From the NCBI RefSeq assembly GCF_018390735.1, contig NZ_JAHBCL010000006.1, positions 1 through 64,000 of the forward strand: a DNA stretch of 64,000 bases, written 5' to 3'. Source of the DNA: Fusibacter paucivorans. GTDB taxonomy: Bacteria > Bacillota > Clostridia > Peptostreptococcales > Acidaminobacteraceae. Shown here piece by piece: positions 8,665 through 18,382 of the stretch. The notes beneath the pieces are model-generated. The model was not told the origin of the DNA. It saw only the letters and a program-made list of their open reading frames with translations, and did not search any database. Within the stretch, counting starts at the first letter, position 1; every line of letters begins with the position of its first letter. Position numbers and translations under genes: made by a program.

Positions 8665-8718
8665 CAAAACAAAAGCACGCTTTTCGTATAACCTCATGGT
8701 ATCCGAAATCAGCGTGCT
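8665..8718 (-). terminator. Terminator of the EAL gene
   Basis: AGCACGCT/AGCGTGCT arms enclose a further pairing (TTTCG/CGAAA and ATACC/GGTTAT), followed on the minus strand by a T-rich tract. It lies about 30 bases after the stop of the c-di-GMP gene. Confidence 0.75.
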
Positions 8719-8749
8719 CGTCTATTAGGTAAGAAAATATTTTGGTCTG

Positions 8750-10801
8750 TTATACGATCGGCGTTTTTCGATAATCAAGCTGTGGTTCAAGATTTATCAG
8801 TTCTTCTATCGGCGCTGGCTTCGCCATGAGAAATCCCTGACCAAAGTCACAACCCATACGGCACAGCTGCTGGTACTGACATTCGTCTTCAATGCCTTCA
8901 GCCACCGACTTCAACCCCAGCGCGCGACTCATCTGAATAATGTGTTCAACGACGATGGCATGTGCCGTTTCATCAACAATTTGATCAATATACGATTTGT
9001 CAATCTTTAATAGGTCAAAAGGCATCTTTACTAAATAGTTCAGCGACGAAAAGCGCGTGCCGAAATCATCAAGTGATATCCTAAAGCCCATTTGTTTTAA
9101 ACGCATCACAGCCGTTTTTGCTTTATCAAAATCGTCGATAAATGAGTACTCTGTAATCTCGAAAGCGATTCGCGAAGGCTCTATACCGTATTTTGCCACC
9201 TCGTCTTCAAGGAATTCTATCAGCTTTTCAGATTTAAAAGTTTGCACCGATAAATTGATTGCTACTGTGTACGGCAAGACTTTTGTTTTCATTTTGGCGA
9301 CGAACTGAAAGACATTGTCAATCACCCATTCGTCAATTTCTAAAATATGACCTGTCCGTTCAGCGACATTGATAAAATCCTGCGTCGATATTTCGAGTGG
9401 ATTGTCCTGCCATCTAAGCAGTACTTCAACGGTTACCACCTTACCGGCCCTCATATCGTAAATCGGTTGGTAATAGAGTTTAAAAGCCGATCGCTTCAAC
9501 GCTTCGACGATAGCATTTTCTATGGTAATTAAACGTTCTACCTCATATTGTAAAGCTACTTCATAATTTACATTCAGACCTTTCCCAAGCGATTTGGCCT
9601 TGTATAGCGCCATATCAATCGTCATTAACAGCGCCTGCGCATCTTCGCCATCCTCAGGAAAGGCAGTTGTACCAATACTGATACTTGGCTGATAGACCAC
9701 ATCTTCCAATAACCATTCGCGCTGCGTCAGCCTGCGAATCGCTTCAACGGTTTTTTCACGATCTGTTTCATCATTCCGGCGTTCAATGATGAGAAATTCA
9801 TCTTCACACCATCTGAATACTTCCATGTCTTTAAACTGCTGTGTCAGCATCATACCATACTGCTTAAGAAAGAGATTGCCCTTATGATGACCGTGAATAT
9901 CGTTGAGCATTTTAAAGTCGTCAACGTCCACATAATAGATATAAAATGGCTTTTTCGAACGTGTATACCGCTCAAGTTTTGACTCATACACAACGCGGTT
10001 TTGAAGGCCTGTCAAGCCGTCAATATAGGCCATGCTTTGCAGTGCGCGTTCACTCTCGCGCTGCTTTGTAATATCCATGCCAAAAGAAACGACACTGGTC
10101 TCATTCGTCATTGGATTCTGAATAATAGCATTATTCCATAACACGATCAGAACACTGCCGTCAGATGCCAGTACTTCATTTTCAACATTCGTAACGCGAT
10201 AGCCTACCTTCAACCGATCGATCATGTCGACAACAACGGGTTCTGCAGATTCGGGTATTAAAAAATCCATCCAGTTTCGTCCCCGAATGTCTTCGAGTTT
10301 ATACCCTAGTACCTCAACAAACTGATCATTGACATCCAATATCTCACCACTGAGATTCCAAACGCTGATAATCGCATTACTGCTATTGTATATTTCATCA
10401 ACATACTTTTTTTGTTCTGTTAAAGCATCGGTTGTCTCATAGAGCGTCGTCAACTTTTGATGCAGTTCTTCTTCCATTGCAATGAGTTCTTCATTATAAG
10501 TCGTCAACTGCTGATTACGATCTGAAACATCTGCGTTGAGTTTAAGCACTTTTCGATAATCAAGCTTGATGATGAAGTAGAGACAAACCGACGTTAGCAC
10601 AACATAAATCCAGCCCTTGTAGGTTTGAATCTCCTGATAGAGTTCTGGATCTTGAACCATCATGGCAAGTAGGCGATCTGAAAACAAAATCCATAAGAAA
10701 CCGAAGATAAAATAGATTATAACGGATCGGATTGGATTACGTTCGACAACTTTTGGTGACTGCGTCAAATCACTTTCGATTTCTTTTATGCGTTTATCCA
10801 T
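8750..10801 (-). CDS. PAS-GGDEF-EAL membrane protein (probable c-di-GMP phosphodiesterase)
   Basis: 683 residues: two membrane helices (about 25-47 and 65-82), a coiled-coil stretch (about 85-135), PAS (about 140-255), GGDEF (about 262-420) and EAL (about 435-675). The GGDEF signature reads RWCEDEF, so the two glycines of the active loop are lost and cyclase activity is unlikely. The EAL domain keeps its catalytic set: EVL, INLS, FEITE, SLDDFGT, LLKIDKSYI, VAEGIED and GQGFLMAKP. It should hydrolyse c-di-GMP, with the GGDEF perhaps acting as a GTP sensor. It follows the PAS gene by 36 bases, probably as one operon. Ribosome site AGGAAGG. Confidence 0.92.
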   Translation of the reverse strand: MDKRIKEIESDLTQSPKVVERNPIRSVIIYFIFGFLWILFSDRLLAMMVQDPELYQEIQTYKGWIYVVLTSVCLYFIIKLDYRKVLKLNADVSDRNQQLTTYNEELIAMEEELHQKLTTLYETTDALTEQKKYVDEIYNSSNAIISVWNLSGEILDVNDQFVEVLGYKLEDIRGRNWMDFLIPESAEPVVVDMIDRLKVGYRVTNVENEVLASDGSVLIVLWNNAIIQNPMTNETSVVSFGMDITKQRESERALQSMAYIDGLTGLQNRVVYESKLERYTRSKKPFYIYYVDVDDFKMLNDIHGHHKGNLFLKQYGMMLTQQFKDMEVFRWCEDEFLIIERRNDETDREKTVEAIRRLTQREWLLEDVVYQPSISIGTTAFPEDGEDAQALLMTIDMALYKAKSLGKGLNVNYEVALQYEVERLITIENAIVEALKRSAFKLYYQPIYDMRAGKVVTVEVLLRWQDNPLEISTQDFINVAERTGHILEIDEWVIDNVFQFVAKMKTKVLPYTVAINLSVQTFKSEKLIEFLEDEVAKYGIEPSRIAFEITEYSFIDDFDKAKTAVMRLKQMGFRISLDDFGTRFSSLNYLVKMPFDLLKIDKSYIDQIVDETAHAIVVEHIIQMSRALGLKSVAEGIEDECQYQQLCRMGCDFGQGFLMAKPAPIEELINLEPQLDYRKTPIV

Positions 10802-10837
10802 TACTGCAACCTTCCTAGTATTATCACTATAGCATTG

Positions 10838-11791
10838 TTATGGCATATATCGGCCGACACCTTCACCAGTCATCGCATCTATGTATTCAATCCATCGATC
10901 AACTTCATCCATTAAAATATCATTTATCAAATTGGGATTCATACGCGCCGGTTTAACATCAATTTTTAAGATTTTATGCTTAAAACGACATTGGTGCTCA
11001 TAATTCAAATCACAAAACTGCCGCAGCCTCGTGTTAAAACTACCAAGTCTAGCTTCGTCATGGTCGTTGAAAAACAGCAATAGCTGTTCTGGTGCATAAT
11101 GTGTAAACACCATTTGCTGATCAAGCTGCTGAATAACAAAATTCGAAAAGCTATGGAGCATTTCTCTAATCTGTCCTTCTGATTTTTGCCAGTCTTCGCC
11201 CACGGCAATGGAAACGAGATAAACGTCATCTCCAGCTTTATCATCACGGCCTCTAATAAGTGCGGCAACTTGCTCTTTAAAGCGCAATTTGACATCTCCA
11301 GCCATCTTCTTGCCTACCATACCAGATAGTTCATTCTCAATACGGCGCTGCATCGAATCCGTCTGATCATTCATCATCAGAATAAAATACTGATGTCTTT
11401 CGACATTAACCGGCAGCACTGACAAATCAAACCACTTAATGACATTTGTTCCCTGCGATGAAAATGAATGTTTAATTTTTATATTGCTGACCACGCGCTG
11501 TAAGAGGCCGGCACTTAAAATTGTATTCCGAATTTTACAGTTATCACACTGTCTCGTCGTACCGCACACACTCTCTGTTTGTGATACAACGCTGCACTGA
11601 AAAAGATTGCCGAATTTTTCTGAGTGCGGTTCATCGCTTATATGTATTAATTGCTTCAGTTGTTCATTGCCATACACGTAATTAAAAGCATCATCCAAAA
11701 TAACGACGCCTAGCGGCGCAGCCTCTAATAAATGGCTTAACAGCGCCTCTGATTGAGTCTTCTCTAAGGCTCGAAAAATCTTATGTATCAT
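10838..11791 (-). CDS. PAS-domain protein of unknown function
   Basis: 317 residues, soluble. An N-terminal PAS-like domain (LLEAAPLGVVILDDAFNYVYGN) contains a cysteine group (CSVV, then CGTTRQCDNCKIR) of the type seen in PAS sensors with an internal Cys cluster, possibly redox- or metal-sensitive. The C-terminal half (from about residue 160) has no motif I recognise and no helix-turn-helix or kinase signature. Ribosome site GAGGTGAT-ATG. It heads an operon with the EAL protein, so a role in setting c-di-GMP output is plausible. Confidence 0.7.
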   Translation of the reverse strand: MIHKIFRALEKTQSEALLSHLLEAAPLGVVILDDAFNYVYGNEQLKQLIHISDEPHSEKFGNLFQCSVVSQTESVCGTTRQCDNCKIRNTILSAGLLQRVVSNIKIKHSFSSQGTNVIKWFDLSVLPVNVERHQYFILMMNDQTDSMQRRIENELSGMVGKKMAGDVKLRFKEQVAALIRGRDDKAGDDVYLVSIAVGEDWQKSEGQIREMLHSFSNFVIQQLDQQMVFTHYAPEQLLLFFNDHDEARLGSFNTRLRQFCDLNYEHQCRFKHKILKIDVKPARMNPNLINDILMDEVDRWIEYIDAMTGEGVGRYMP

Positions 11792-11830
11792 TAAATCACC
11801 TCAAACCTTACAATATTGAAAGATATCTTA

Positions 11831-11859
11831 AGTATACCAAATCAGCCTGCTGTTTTCAA
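11831..11859 (-). promoter_or_regulatory. SigA-type promoter of the PAS-EAL operon
   Basis: Minus-strand TTGAAA and TATACT with 17-base spacing, about 40 bases before the PAS gene. A GTTAACA sequence lies next to the -35 and reappears inverted (TGTTAAC) some 45 bases further upstream, which could be an operator. Confidence 0.7.
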
Positions 11860-11978
11860 CGTTAACAGTATCACGGCAACACTGTCCAATCGTTGTGTAT
11901 ATCGCGTTTACAGCGTGTTAACAAACTGTTTCCACTCTGTCGACTAGCCGCATCGTGAAATAAGTTCTGACTGCGGTT

Positions 11979-12023
11979 AAAAACGACTAGGACAGCCGAT
12001 TCACAGGCATTGTCCTAGTCGTT
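11979..12023 (-). terminator. Terminator of the first chemoreceptor gene
   Basis: 13-bp stem (AACGACTAGGACA with its complement) and 16-base loop, followed on the minus strand by five T. It lies about 33 bases after the stop codon. Confidence 0.8.
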
Positions 12024-12055
12024 ATTTGAGACACTATTGAAGTAAAAATAATGAC

Positions 12056-14134
12056 TTAAATTTTAAATTTTTGTATTAGTGACTGTAAATCCTGCGCCAG
12101 TCTTGAAAGATCTTCGCTGGAATTTGCAATTTCCTCTACTGATGAAGTCTGTTCCTGCATTGAAGCAGAAGCTTCTTCAGTCGAAGCCGCATTCTCCTCA
12201 GCCACCGCCGACAGTGTTTCAAGCGTTTCAGCAACGACATCTTTACGAGCTGCCATCTCATCATTAATACTGTTGAGTTTAAGCGCTATGGACGTCGATG
12301 TCTCCGCTGCACTTGCAATTTCATTGAATTTTGTTTCAGAAGCCTTGACGCTGTCTACTTGAGCACTGACAATATCTCTTATTTCCGTCATCTTCGTCAC
12401 AGCGGTTTGAGCATCAACCGTAAGTTGCGCAACCATCTGGTCAATAGTCTGTGTCGAATGTCCCGACTGCTCGGCAAGTTTTCTAATTTCATCAGCAACA
12501 ACGGCAAACCCTCGTCCGTGTTCACCAGCCCTTGCCGCTTCAATCGCTGCATTCAACGCCAACAGATTTGTTTGATCTGCAATAGAAGCGATAAGCTGAC
12601 TCGCCTCACTAATTCGCGTTGAGCTCTCGTTGGTTTTAATAATGGCATCGTAAGCAATTCCCGTTGCAACACTATTGGATTCTGATGTTTCTATGAGTTC
12701 GTCGACGAGCGCCAATCCCTCCTTGACAAGCGTCTGTGTTTTTCCCGATGCATCGCCCAGTACCAATGTTTCATGCTTACTGGTTTCAATATGTTCACCG
12801 AGTACAATCAGCTGCTCAGTGCCCTGCATGGTTTGTGCCGCCTGATCAGATGCACCTCTTGCAATTTCTTCAATCGTCTCTGCTACCTCCGTCGCCGCAG
12901 AGGATGACTGCTGTGACGTTGCCGTGAGCTGCTCCGAAGAAGCTGCTACCATTTCAGCTGTCTTGAGAATCTCAGACAACAGCGTTTTAAGATTTTTAAT
13001 CACTTGGTTCAGTGCACTTGCAATATCGCCAATTTCATCCTTGCGTTTAGTATAAGCTTCTGGAATATCATTGGCAATGTTGTAATTGGCAATTTCGTCT
13101 GCGTGGATTACGAGTTCGTTAATCGGTTTTGTAATAGATCTGGAAATCAGGATACTGATGACCAATGCAAAGATAATGGCAACTACGGCCAGTGTACCTT
13201 GTGTCATCATGAGCCGCTGTGTTCCAGCAAAGACTTCATCGGCATTGACTTCAATAATCAGACCACCGTGCAGTCTGCCGAACTGAACAACAGAGAGTGT
13301 CCCCAAAACCTGATTCTCGCCGATATCATTGTAATGTCCTGAGTGACGGTAGGCAATATTGCCATTTAGAATTTCCTGTTTTAACAACTGTACGGCTTCG
13401 GTATCAATCGTTGCATTCATCGCCGCATTAGATTGATACTCACCAATTGTCATATCTGTTAAGAGCATGCCTTCTGCATTAATAATATAAGCATTGCCCG
13501 TAACGCCAATTTCGTCAACTGCATACTGAACGATATTGTTCAATGCCGTTTGGTCAAACACAATGTTGATGGTTCCAACAATTTTGCCGCCGGTATCTAA
13601 CTGATAAATCGGCTGGCTATAGAGCATAACATTTTCTTTGACGACATCGGAATAGAAAAGTTCCGACCACTGCGGTGTGCCAGTAAGCGAACTCTTAAGA
13701 TAGTCTCGCGAAGAAAGGTCTGCGTCCATTAAACTTTCAGCCATTGTATTGGCAACGACAACCGTTCCCTTGGCATCTGTAATAAAGACTTCCGTATAGC
13801 CCAACGTATCAATCATTGATTCTACAAAAGTAGTCATCGCTTCTTGTGCTGATTTTAAATCCGCCTCTGTCGCATGGGGATTTTCACTTGCAACCAACAT
13901 ATTCCTCACATTTTCTGTTGTAGATGCAAGCTCAGCATTGGCTTTAATCGATTCAAAGTGATCGTTAAGCTTTTGAATAGCGAGATTGGAAAAAATCGTT
14001 GTTTGCTTGTCAACTGCCGTCTCTAGCTCAATACGTGCGTAAATAAAACTTAAGCTCGCCATTATGATTAACGGGAGCAATCCAATTAAGACAGCCATGA
14101 CAATTAACTTTCGCCCCATTTTGATGTTTTTCAT
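12056..14134 (-). CDS. Methyl-accepting chemotaxis protein with Cache domain
   Basis: 692 residues. Membrane helix at about 13-35, extracellular double-Cache sensor (about 40-300, with [19 protein letters not shown] and MLYSQPIY), second helix near 310-335, HAMP, and a cytoplasmic signalling hairpin with the conserved tip [20 protein letters not shown]. The ATG at 14134 has GGAGGTACA 7 bases before it. It senses a small extracellular ligand and signals to CheA/CheW; no other chemotaxis or flagellar gene is in the window. It is monocistronic, with its own terminator. The ligand cannot be read from the sequence, though amino acids or carboxylates are common for double-Cache receptors. Confidence 0.93.
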   Translation of the reverse strand: MKNIKMGRKLIVMAVLIGLLPLIIMASLSFIYARIELETAVDKQTTIFSNLAIQKLNDHFESIKANAELASTTENVRNMLVASENPHATEADLKSAQEAMTTFVESMIDTLGYTEVFITDAKGTVVVANTMAESLMDADLSSRDYLKSSLTGTPQWSELFYSDVVKENVMLYSQPIYQLDTGGKIVGTINIVFDQTALNNIVQYAVDEIGVTGNAYIINAEGMLLTDMTIGEYQSNAAMNATIDTEAVQLLKQEILNGNIAYRHSGHYNDIGENQVLGTLSVVQFGRLHGGLIIEVNADEVFAGTQRLMMTQGTLAVVAIIFALVISILISRSITKPINELVIHADEIANYNIANDIPEAYTKRKDEIGDIASALNQVIKNLKTLLSEILKTAEMVAASSEQLTATSQQSSSAATEVAETIEEIARGASDQAAQTMQGTEQLIVLGEHIETSKHETLVLGDASGKTQTLVKEGLALVDELIETSESNSVATGIAYDAIIKTNESSTRISEASQLIASIADQTNLLALNAAIEAARAGEHGRGFAVVADEIRKLAEQSGHSTQTIDQMVAQLTVDAQTAVTKMTEIRDIVSAQVDSVKASETKFNEIASAAETSTSIALKLNSINDEMAARKDVVAETLETLSAVAEENAASTEEASASMQEQTSSVEEIANSSEDLSRLAQDLQSLIQKFKI

Positions 14135-14498
14135 CACTGTACCTCCTGATTGCAGATGTATTTGTTTCCATACCTATATGTTTATTTGATATGTATGCGC
14201 AAATCATCAAATGGTGCAGACGTCTTCGCTGTAATCTTTTTAATTTCTTATGTGGTAAATGATTAATGATGTTATTTTATTTAATACCTATTATTCTAAA
14301 AAATAATCATTTATTTTTATCACCCTTTCATAAAAATGCTCTTAAATCCTTTCTATTTCAATACTTACACAGGTAGTTTGAATATAAAAAAGGTATTCTT
14401 TCATAAGAAAATTAACTTCATGCGAAAGAATACCTTCAACAGCTTATAAACATTGACGTTTACATCCAACGATACAGCGGTTTTATTGGACTGCTCAT
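14135..14498. other. Intergenic region between two chemoreceptor genes
   Basis: About 360 AT-rich bases. It holds the terminator of the upstream chemoreceptor (14384-14436) and must hold the promoter of the downstream one. I see no convincing -35/-10 pair, no sigma-28 motif and no open reading frame with a ribosome site. Confidence 0.6.
14384..14436 (-). terminator. Terminator of the second chemoreceptor gene
   Basis: 13-bp perfect stem (AAGGTATTCTTTC and complement, 14390-14402 and 14424-14436) followed on the minus strand by TTTTTTATA. It is about 60 bases after the stop codon. Confidence 0.85.
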
Positions 14499-16013
14499 CT
14501 ATGCTTTTAAATCAAGTCCAATAACACCAATAATTTTGCCATCTGTGTCTTTGATTGGAAATGATACCGTTTGACATGGTTGTTTGGTAATAGCGGATAT
14601 ATACATGGGCGAATAGTAAATTTCACCTTTGCTGCTGTGTTTAAACCAGTCTCGCACGCTGCCGTTAACAATGCCCGCAGGTGGTATTGAGTGCAAAAAC
14701 CGACCTTTGATGTCATTGGTCCATATTGCTTCCACTTCACTGTATTGATTGAGTACCCCCTTCAGCAGTCCTTCATGTGCGCCTGCTTCCATGGTCGCCA
14801 ATCGACGATCGCCAAAGATGGCCTTTTCTATTTTCTGTATCAGCTGCTTCGTTGTATCACTGATGATGACTTCCTGATCACTTTGCTGATCGTAGAAAAC
14901 ATTTTTAAGGTTTTCTGAGGCATCATTCAACCGCTTGCTCATTTCATCCATTTCCGCCATGCCCTCTTTCTGCTTGGCAACTGAATGATAGACGGCATCA
15001 ACGCTTTCATTGGCATGTGTCATCATTTCTTCAACGTGTTCAATCTTCTCTTTGATCTCGTCTGACTTATCGACCTGATCTTTTGAAAGCCCACTGACAC
15101 GGTTGATCAACCCGCTGACTTCTTCAAAGGATGCACTGATATTTTTCAAGTTGTGCTCGACTTTAGACGATATGGCAACGCCTTTTTCGACACGTGTCGA
15201 GTTTTCATCAACCTGCCTGGTCACACGCTTCACTTCGTCTTGAATCGTATTGATAAGCTTACTGATATCTTTCGCCGCATTATTCGTATCTGTCGACAAT
15301 TTGCGAATTTGCTCAGCTACGACGCCAAACCCGCGCCCCGCTTCACCAGCTCTAGCCGATTCAATTGTCGCATTAAGGGCTAAGAGCTGTGTTTGTTCAG
15401 AAATGCTTTCAACGGTATCCAAGATATAAATAATCTGTTCAGTCGCTTCATGGAGTCTGCCAACATAAGCGATGGTCTCTATAGATGATTCTTGAATATC
15501 ATTAACCGTTTTAACAATTTCAAGAATTTCCGTAAGACTGCTAAAAATAATTTTTGATGAATCATCGCTCTTTTGTTCCATGTCCTGCGTAATACCCATG
15601 ACATCGTTCAACATCGCGTTGATCTGATTGACGTGACCAACCATCTCCTTGATATTTTGGGAGACATCATTATTAATTTTAGACATAGATTGCGTCTGAT
15701 TGAACAAGTGCGTTGTAAATTCATTGTTTTCATCAAGTGTTATACAAAGTTGCTCAGAGATCGCCGACACTTGGCTTGAAGCAACTTGCGCTTCGCCGTT
15801 CAGCTGTTCAAGAGCCACTTCAGCTGACACAGCTTCCTCTTTTGCCGTTTCGACGTGTCCATTGCCCATCTTATGGCGAATAATAATCCATATAATGCCC
15901 ACGAACATAAAAATAATCACTTTTGGCAGCCAAAGTGATTCTGGAAAGAATTTGAAATAGGCAACAGTCAACGCCAGCAGCACAATTTGAAAGGCCATTC
16001 CTCCTTTTTTCAA
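14499..16013 (-). CDS. Methyl-accepting protein with C-terminal Cache-like sensor
   Basis: About 504 residues from a TTG at 16013 (GGGGGG six bases upstream); an ATG at 16082 has a badly placed ribosome site. Two close N-terminal membrane segments are followed by a long coiled coil and the signalling tip [19 protein letters not shown]. The last 90 residues form a Cache/PDC-like module ([19 protein letters not shown], then [20 protein letters not shown]). The sensor is therefore at the C-terminus, inside the cell, whereas most receptors carry it outside at the N-terminus. It probably monitors a cytoplasmic metabolite. Confidence 0.88.
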   Translation of the reverse strand: MKKGGMAFQIVLLALTVAYFKFFPESLWLPKVIIFMFVGIIWIIIRHKMGNGHVETAKEEAVSAEVALEQLNGEAQVASSQVSAISEQLCITLDENNEFTTHLFNQTQSMSKINNDVSQNIKEMVGHVNQINAMLNDVMGITQDMEQKSDDSSKIIFSSLTEILEIVKTVNDIQESSIETIAYVGRLHEATEQIIYILDTVESISEQTQLLALNATIESARAGEAGRGFGVVAEQIRKLSTDTNNAAKDISKLINTIQDEVKRVTRQVDENSTRVEKGVAISSKVEHNLKNISASFEEVSGLINRVSGLSKDQVDKSDEIKEKIEHVEEMMTHANESVDAVYHSVAKQKEGMAEMDEMSKRLNDASENLKNVFYDQQSDQEVIISDTTKQLIQKIEKAIFGDRRLATMEAGAHEGLLKGVLNQYSEVEAIWTNDIKGRFLHSIPPAGIVNGSVRDWFKHSSKGEIYYSPMYISAITKQPCQTVSFPIKDTDGKIIGVIGLDLKA

Positions 16014-16182
16014 CGTAATCCCCCCATTCTTTCTTCTACTTTGCTTGAAACATCTGTTCCTGCAAGCGCCAAATAATGACATACTTCCTGAGCGCCTGCC
16101 TCTTTAAATAACGGCGCATCACCATGACAATTGTTGACACTTTGATCATTGTTTCAATTTTCTATCTTTTTAATTGATACTG

Positions 16183-16192
16183 ATTATACCAT
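16183..16192 (-). promoter_or_regulatory. Extended -10 promoter of the second chemoreceptor
   Basis: Minus-strand TGGTATAAT, an extended -10. No good -35 is visible 17 bases upstream. It would give a leader of over 150 bases before the TTG start. Confidence 0.4.
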
Positions 16193-16225
16193 AATATAAA
16201 GACAACGGATACCCTTTGTGTATAC

Positions 16226-16257
16226 AAAAAACGGCACCTGCAAAAGCGCAGCTGCCG
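16226..16257 (-). terminator. Terminator of the SemiSWEET gene
   Basis: 10-bp stem with one mismatch (CGGCACCTGC against GCAGCTGCCG), followed on the minus strand by six T. It lies about 70 bases after the stop codon. Confidence 0.75.
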
Positions 16258-16329
16258 CTAAGTAAAATAACATCATCAATCCGCATGTTAATGGATTTCT
16301 GAATAAAAACAATATCGCTTTTTAGGCAA

Positions 16330-16590
16330 TCACTTTGATTTCCCCCTGACTTCACGATATTTATAAAACAAGATAACGCTGGCAAAAACAAAGGTAATGA
16401 CATTGGCTCCCGCAATCGAGACGTCTCTTAGCCAAATGCCGTAAACGGCCCAGAAAAACACACCCGTTGTAAACATTAAGTACATCATAAACGAGATACT
16501 TGTCGTGTCTTTCGTCCTTATTACTTGAATCGCCTGCGGCAAAAATGAAATTGTCGTTAAACAAGCTGCAATGACACCTAGATACGCCAT
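16330..16590 (-). CDS. SemiSWEET/PQ-loop small transporter
   Basis: 86 residues from the ATG at 16590 (AAAGGGTGG upstream), the usual size of bacterial SemiSWEETs. It has three membrane helices with the PQ motif TISFLPQAIQVIRTKDT and FWAVYGIWL in helix 2. Bacterial SemiSWEETs form dimers that move sugars down their gradient. Upstream in-frame starts at 16608 and 16647 are less likely. It has its own terminator. The substrate is unknown. Confidence 0.88.
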   Translation of the reverse strand: MAYLGVIAACLTTISFLPQAIQVIRTKDTTSISFMMYLMFTTGVFFWAVYGIWLRDVSIAGANVITFVFASVILFYKYREVRGKSK

Positions 16591-16694
16591 ACAAACCACC
16601 CTTTCCATCACGTCTTTTTCTAAGTTTATTGTAAGCGCATCCACCAATAAATACCAGCAATATTATGTGATTGTTCAACAATATATTATCCACT

Positions 16695-17375
16695 TTAATC
16701 CAGCATTAGCAAATCGTAGCTGTGATTCAGCAAATCTACGTAAAGGACTTGATTTCGTAATAGCTCACCTTTTCCCACGATACATTTAATCGCCTCGGAA
16801 ACTTGAATCCCCGCAATAATCGCCGGCGTGAACGAAGGATTCCCCAGCTTCGCTTCAACCCCTTGATACGCCGTGTTGGCATAGAGTTTTAAAAGCGTTT
16901 CATCACCGGGATAAACAACGGCTATTTGTCCAAACCACCCGCCAATAGCACCGTGTACCATTGGCACTTGACATGCTGCACACGCTTCACCAAGCGCCAA
17001 CCGCGCCGGTATGCGATCCAGTGCATCGACGACGAGATCATGTCCCTTAACCAGCGATTTTGCGTTGGCCGCTTCTAAAAAGACTGCTTCTGTCTGAATG
17101 GACACTTCGCTGTTGATCGCTTCAATGCGCCGTTTAGCCGCCTCTACTTTCTGCATGCCGACATTTGCTTCTTCTGATAAGAGCTGACGATTCAAGTTGG
17201 TTACATCAAAGCAGTCACCGTCAATCACAGTGAGGTGACCCACGCCAATCCGTGCAAGCATTTCAATAATATAACCACCCAAGCCGCCACACCCAACAAC
17301 GCAAATTCGCTTTGTCTTCAAGGCTGCCTGATCTGCCTCTGTCAACATTTCGTGATTGCGATCATAGCGGTTCAT
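16695..17375 (-). CDS. ThiF/MoeB/HesA-family adenylyltransferase
   Basis: 226 residues. The nucleotide-binding motif VVGCGGLGGYIIEML, the arginine-finger region DGDCFDVTNLNRQLL and the metal-ligand region VVDALDRIPAR are all present. The enzyme should adenylate the C-terminal glycine of a ubiquitin-like sulfur carrier such as MoaD. It lacks the paired CxxC zinc motifs found in classical MoeB and ThiF. It is the last gene of the pterin-cofactor operon, 62 bases after the MOSC gene. No MoaD or MoaE gene is in the window, so its partner must be elsewhere. Confidence 0.85.
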   Translation of the reverse strand: MNRYDRNHEMLTEADQAALKTKRICVVGCGGLGGYIIEMLARIGVGHLTVIDGDCFDVTNLNRQLLSEEANVGMQKVEAAKRRIEAINSEVSIQTEAVFLEAANAKSLVKGHDLVVDALDRIPARLALGEACAACQVPMVHGAIGGWFGQIAVVYPGDETLLKLYANTAYQGVEAKLGNPSFTPAIIAGIQVSEAIKCIVGKGELLRNQVLYVDLLNHSYDLLMLD

Positions 17376-17437
17376 CGTCCTTCACCATCCCCTTTTAGCA
17401 TTTATAAAAGTCAGCGCAAATGGTCAGATTATTCATT

Positions 17438-17896
17438 TTACGCTTCTTCTTTTTCGAGCAGCATGATGGCATCTCCAACTTTTACCATGCCACCGGATAT
17501 AACGCGTGTAAAGATCCCTTCTTTTGGCATAATGCATTGACCTACCTGAACGCGAATAGCGCATCCCGCATGACATTCTTTGCCTATTTGAGCAATTTCC
17601 TGAATGGTCTCGCCAATGCGCAGCATCGTGCCAACAGGTAATAAATGCAGTGCAACACCTTCTGTTGTAATATTCTCAGCAAATTTACCGCTGCAAAGTC
17701 CCTTTATTCCCGTCTCAGTCATTTTATCAATGCTCTCTTGCGCCAAAAGGCTGACCTGCCGATGCCATTTCCCAGCGTGCGCATCACCCTCCAGGCCAAA
17801 GTCTGCAATGAAATGCCCCTCGGGGATCGGTTTTTTAACAACGCCCTTTTTTTCGCTGATATTAATCCCCTTCACTTTCCCCAACAACTTTGCCAC
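17438..17896 (-). CDS. MOSC-domain protein
   Basis: 152 residues from the GTG at 17896, chosen because AAAGGAGGGG lies 4 bases before it; the frame stays open further upstream inside moaC. Conserved MOSC features are visible: FGLEGDAHAGKWHRQVSLLA and IGKECHAGCAIRVQVGQC with candidate sulfur-carrying cysteines. MOSC proteins are linked to sulfur transfer onto the molybdenum or tungsten cofactor. The gene overlaps the end of moaC by 35 bases, so translation is coupled. Confidence 0.85.
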   Translation of the reverse strand: MAKLLGKVKGINISEKKGVVKKPIPEGHFIADFGLEGDAHAGKWHRQVSLLAQESIDKMTETGIKGLCSGKFAENITTEGVALHLLPVGTMLRIGETIQEIAQIGKECHAGCAIRVQVGQCIMPKEGIFTRVISGGMVKVGDAIMLLEKEEA

Positions 17897-18380
17897 GGTA
17901 CCCCTCCTTTGTATAATCACCACTCTTGCCGCCGCGTTTTGCCAGCAGTTCAATGCGTTCAATCACCATTTCCTTGTCAATGGCCTTACACATATCGTAG
18001 AGCGTCAATGCCGCTGTGGATACCGCCATCAGCGCTTCCATTTCAACACCCGTTTTGCCAATTGTTTTAACCGTCGCGATAATCTCAATACCATCAGACT
18101 GCATTGCAAAGTCTAAATCAACACCAGTGAGCATCAGCGGATGGCACATTGGAATGACATCACTTGTGCGTTTGGCTCCCATAATGCCTGCAACTTGTGC
18201 AACACCAATCACATCGCCTTTTTTCATCTCGCCTCGGCCAATTGCATCAAGCGTCTCCGGCTGCATGCGAATAAAACCGCCTGCAATGGCAACGCGATGT
18301 GTATCGCCTTTATCGGTTACTGATACCATGCGTGCGTAGCCATCAGCATTGAGATGTGTCAAATGCTTGTCTTCTGACAT
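17862..18380 (-). CDS. moaC: Cyclic pyranopterin monophosphate synthase MoaC
   Basis: 172 residues from the ATG at 18380, 6 bases after GGAGG. MoaC motifs MCHPLMLTGVDLDF and GKTGVEMEALMAVSTAALTLYDMCKA are present, including the catalytic His and Lys region. It converts the MoaA product, 3',8-cyclo-GTP, to cyclic pyranopterin monophosphate. It overlaps the MOSC gene, and its ATG follows the moaA stop directly. Confidence 0.96.
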   Translation of the reverse strand: MSEDKHLTHLNADGYARMVSVTDKGDTHRVAIAGGFIRMQPETLDAIGRGEMKKGDVIGVAQVAGIMGAKRTSDVIPMCHPLMLTGVDLDFAMQSDGIEIIATVKTIGKTGVEMEALMAVSTAALTLYDMCKAIDKEMVIERIELLAKRGGKSGDYTKEGYRGKVVGESEGD

Positions 18381-18382
18381 TT

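Noticed and set aside
16014-16180. Possible c-di-GMP or other riboswitch upstream of the second chemoreceptor
   Set aside because: GCGCC/GGCGC pairings exist, but the conserved aptamer sequences of the known classes are missing.
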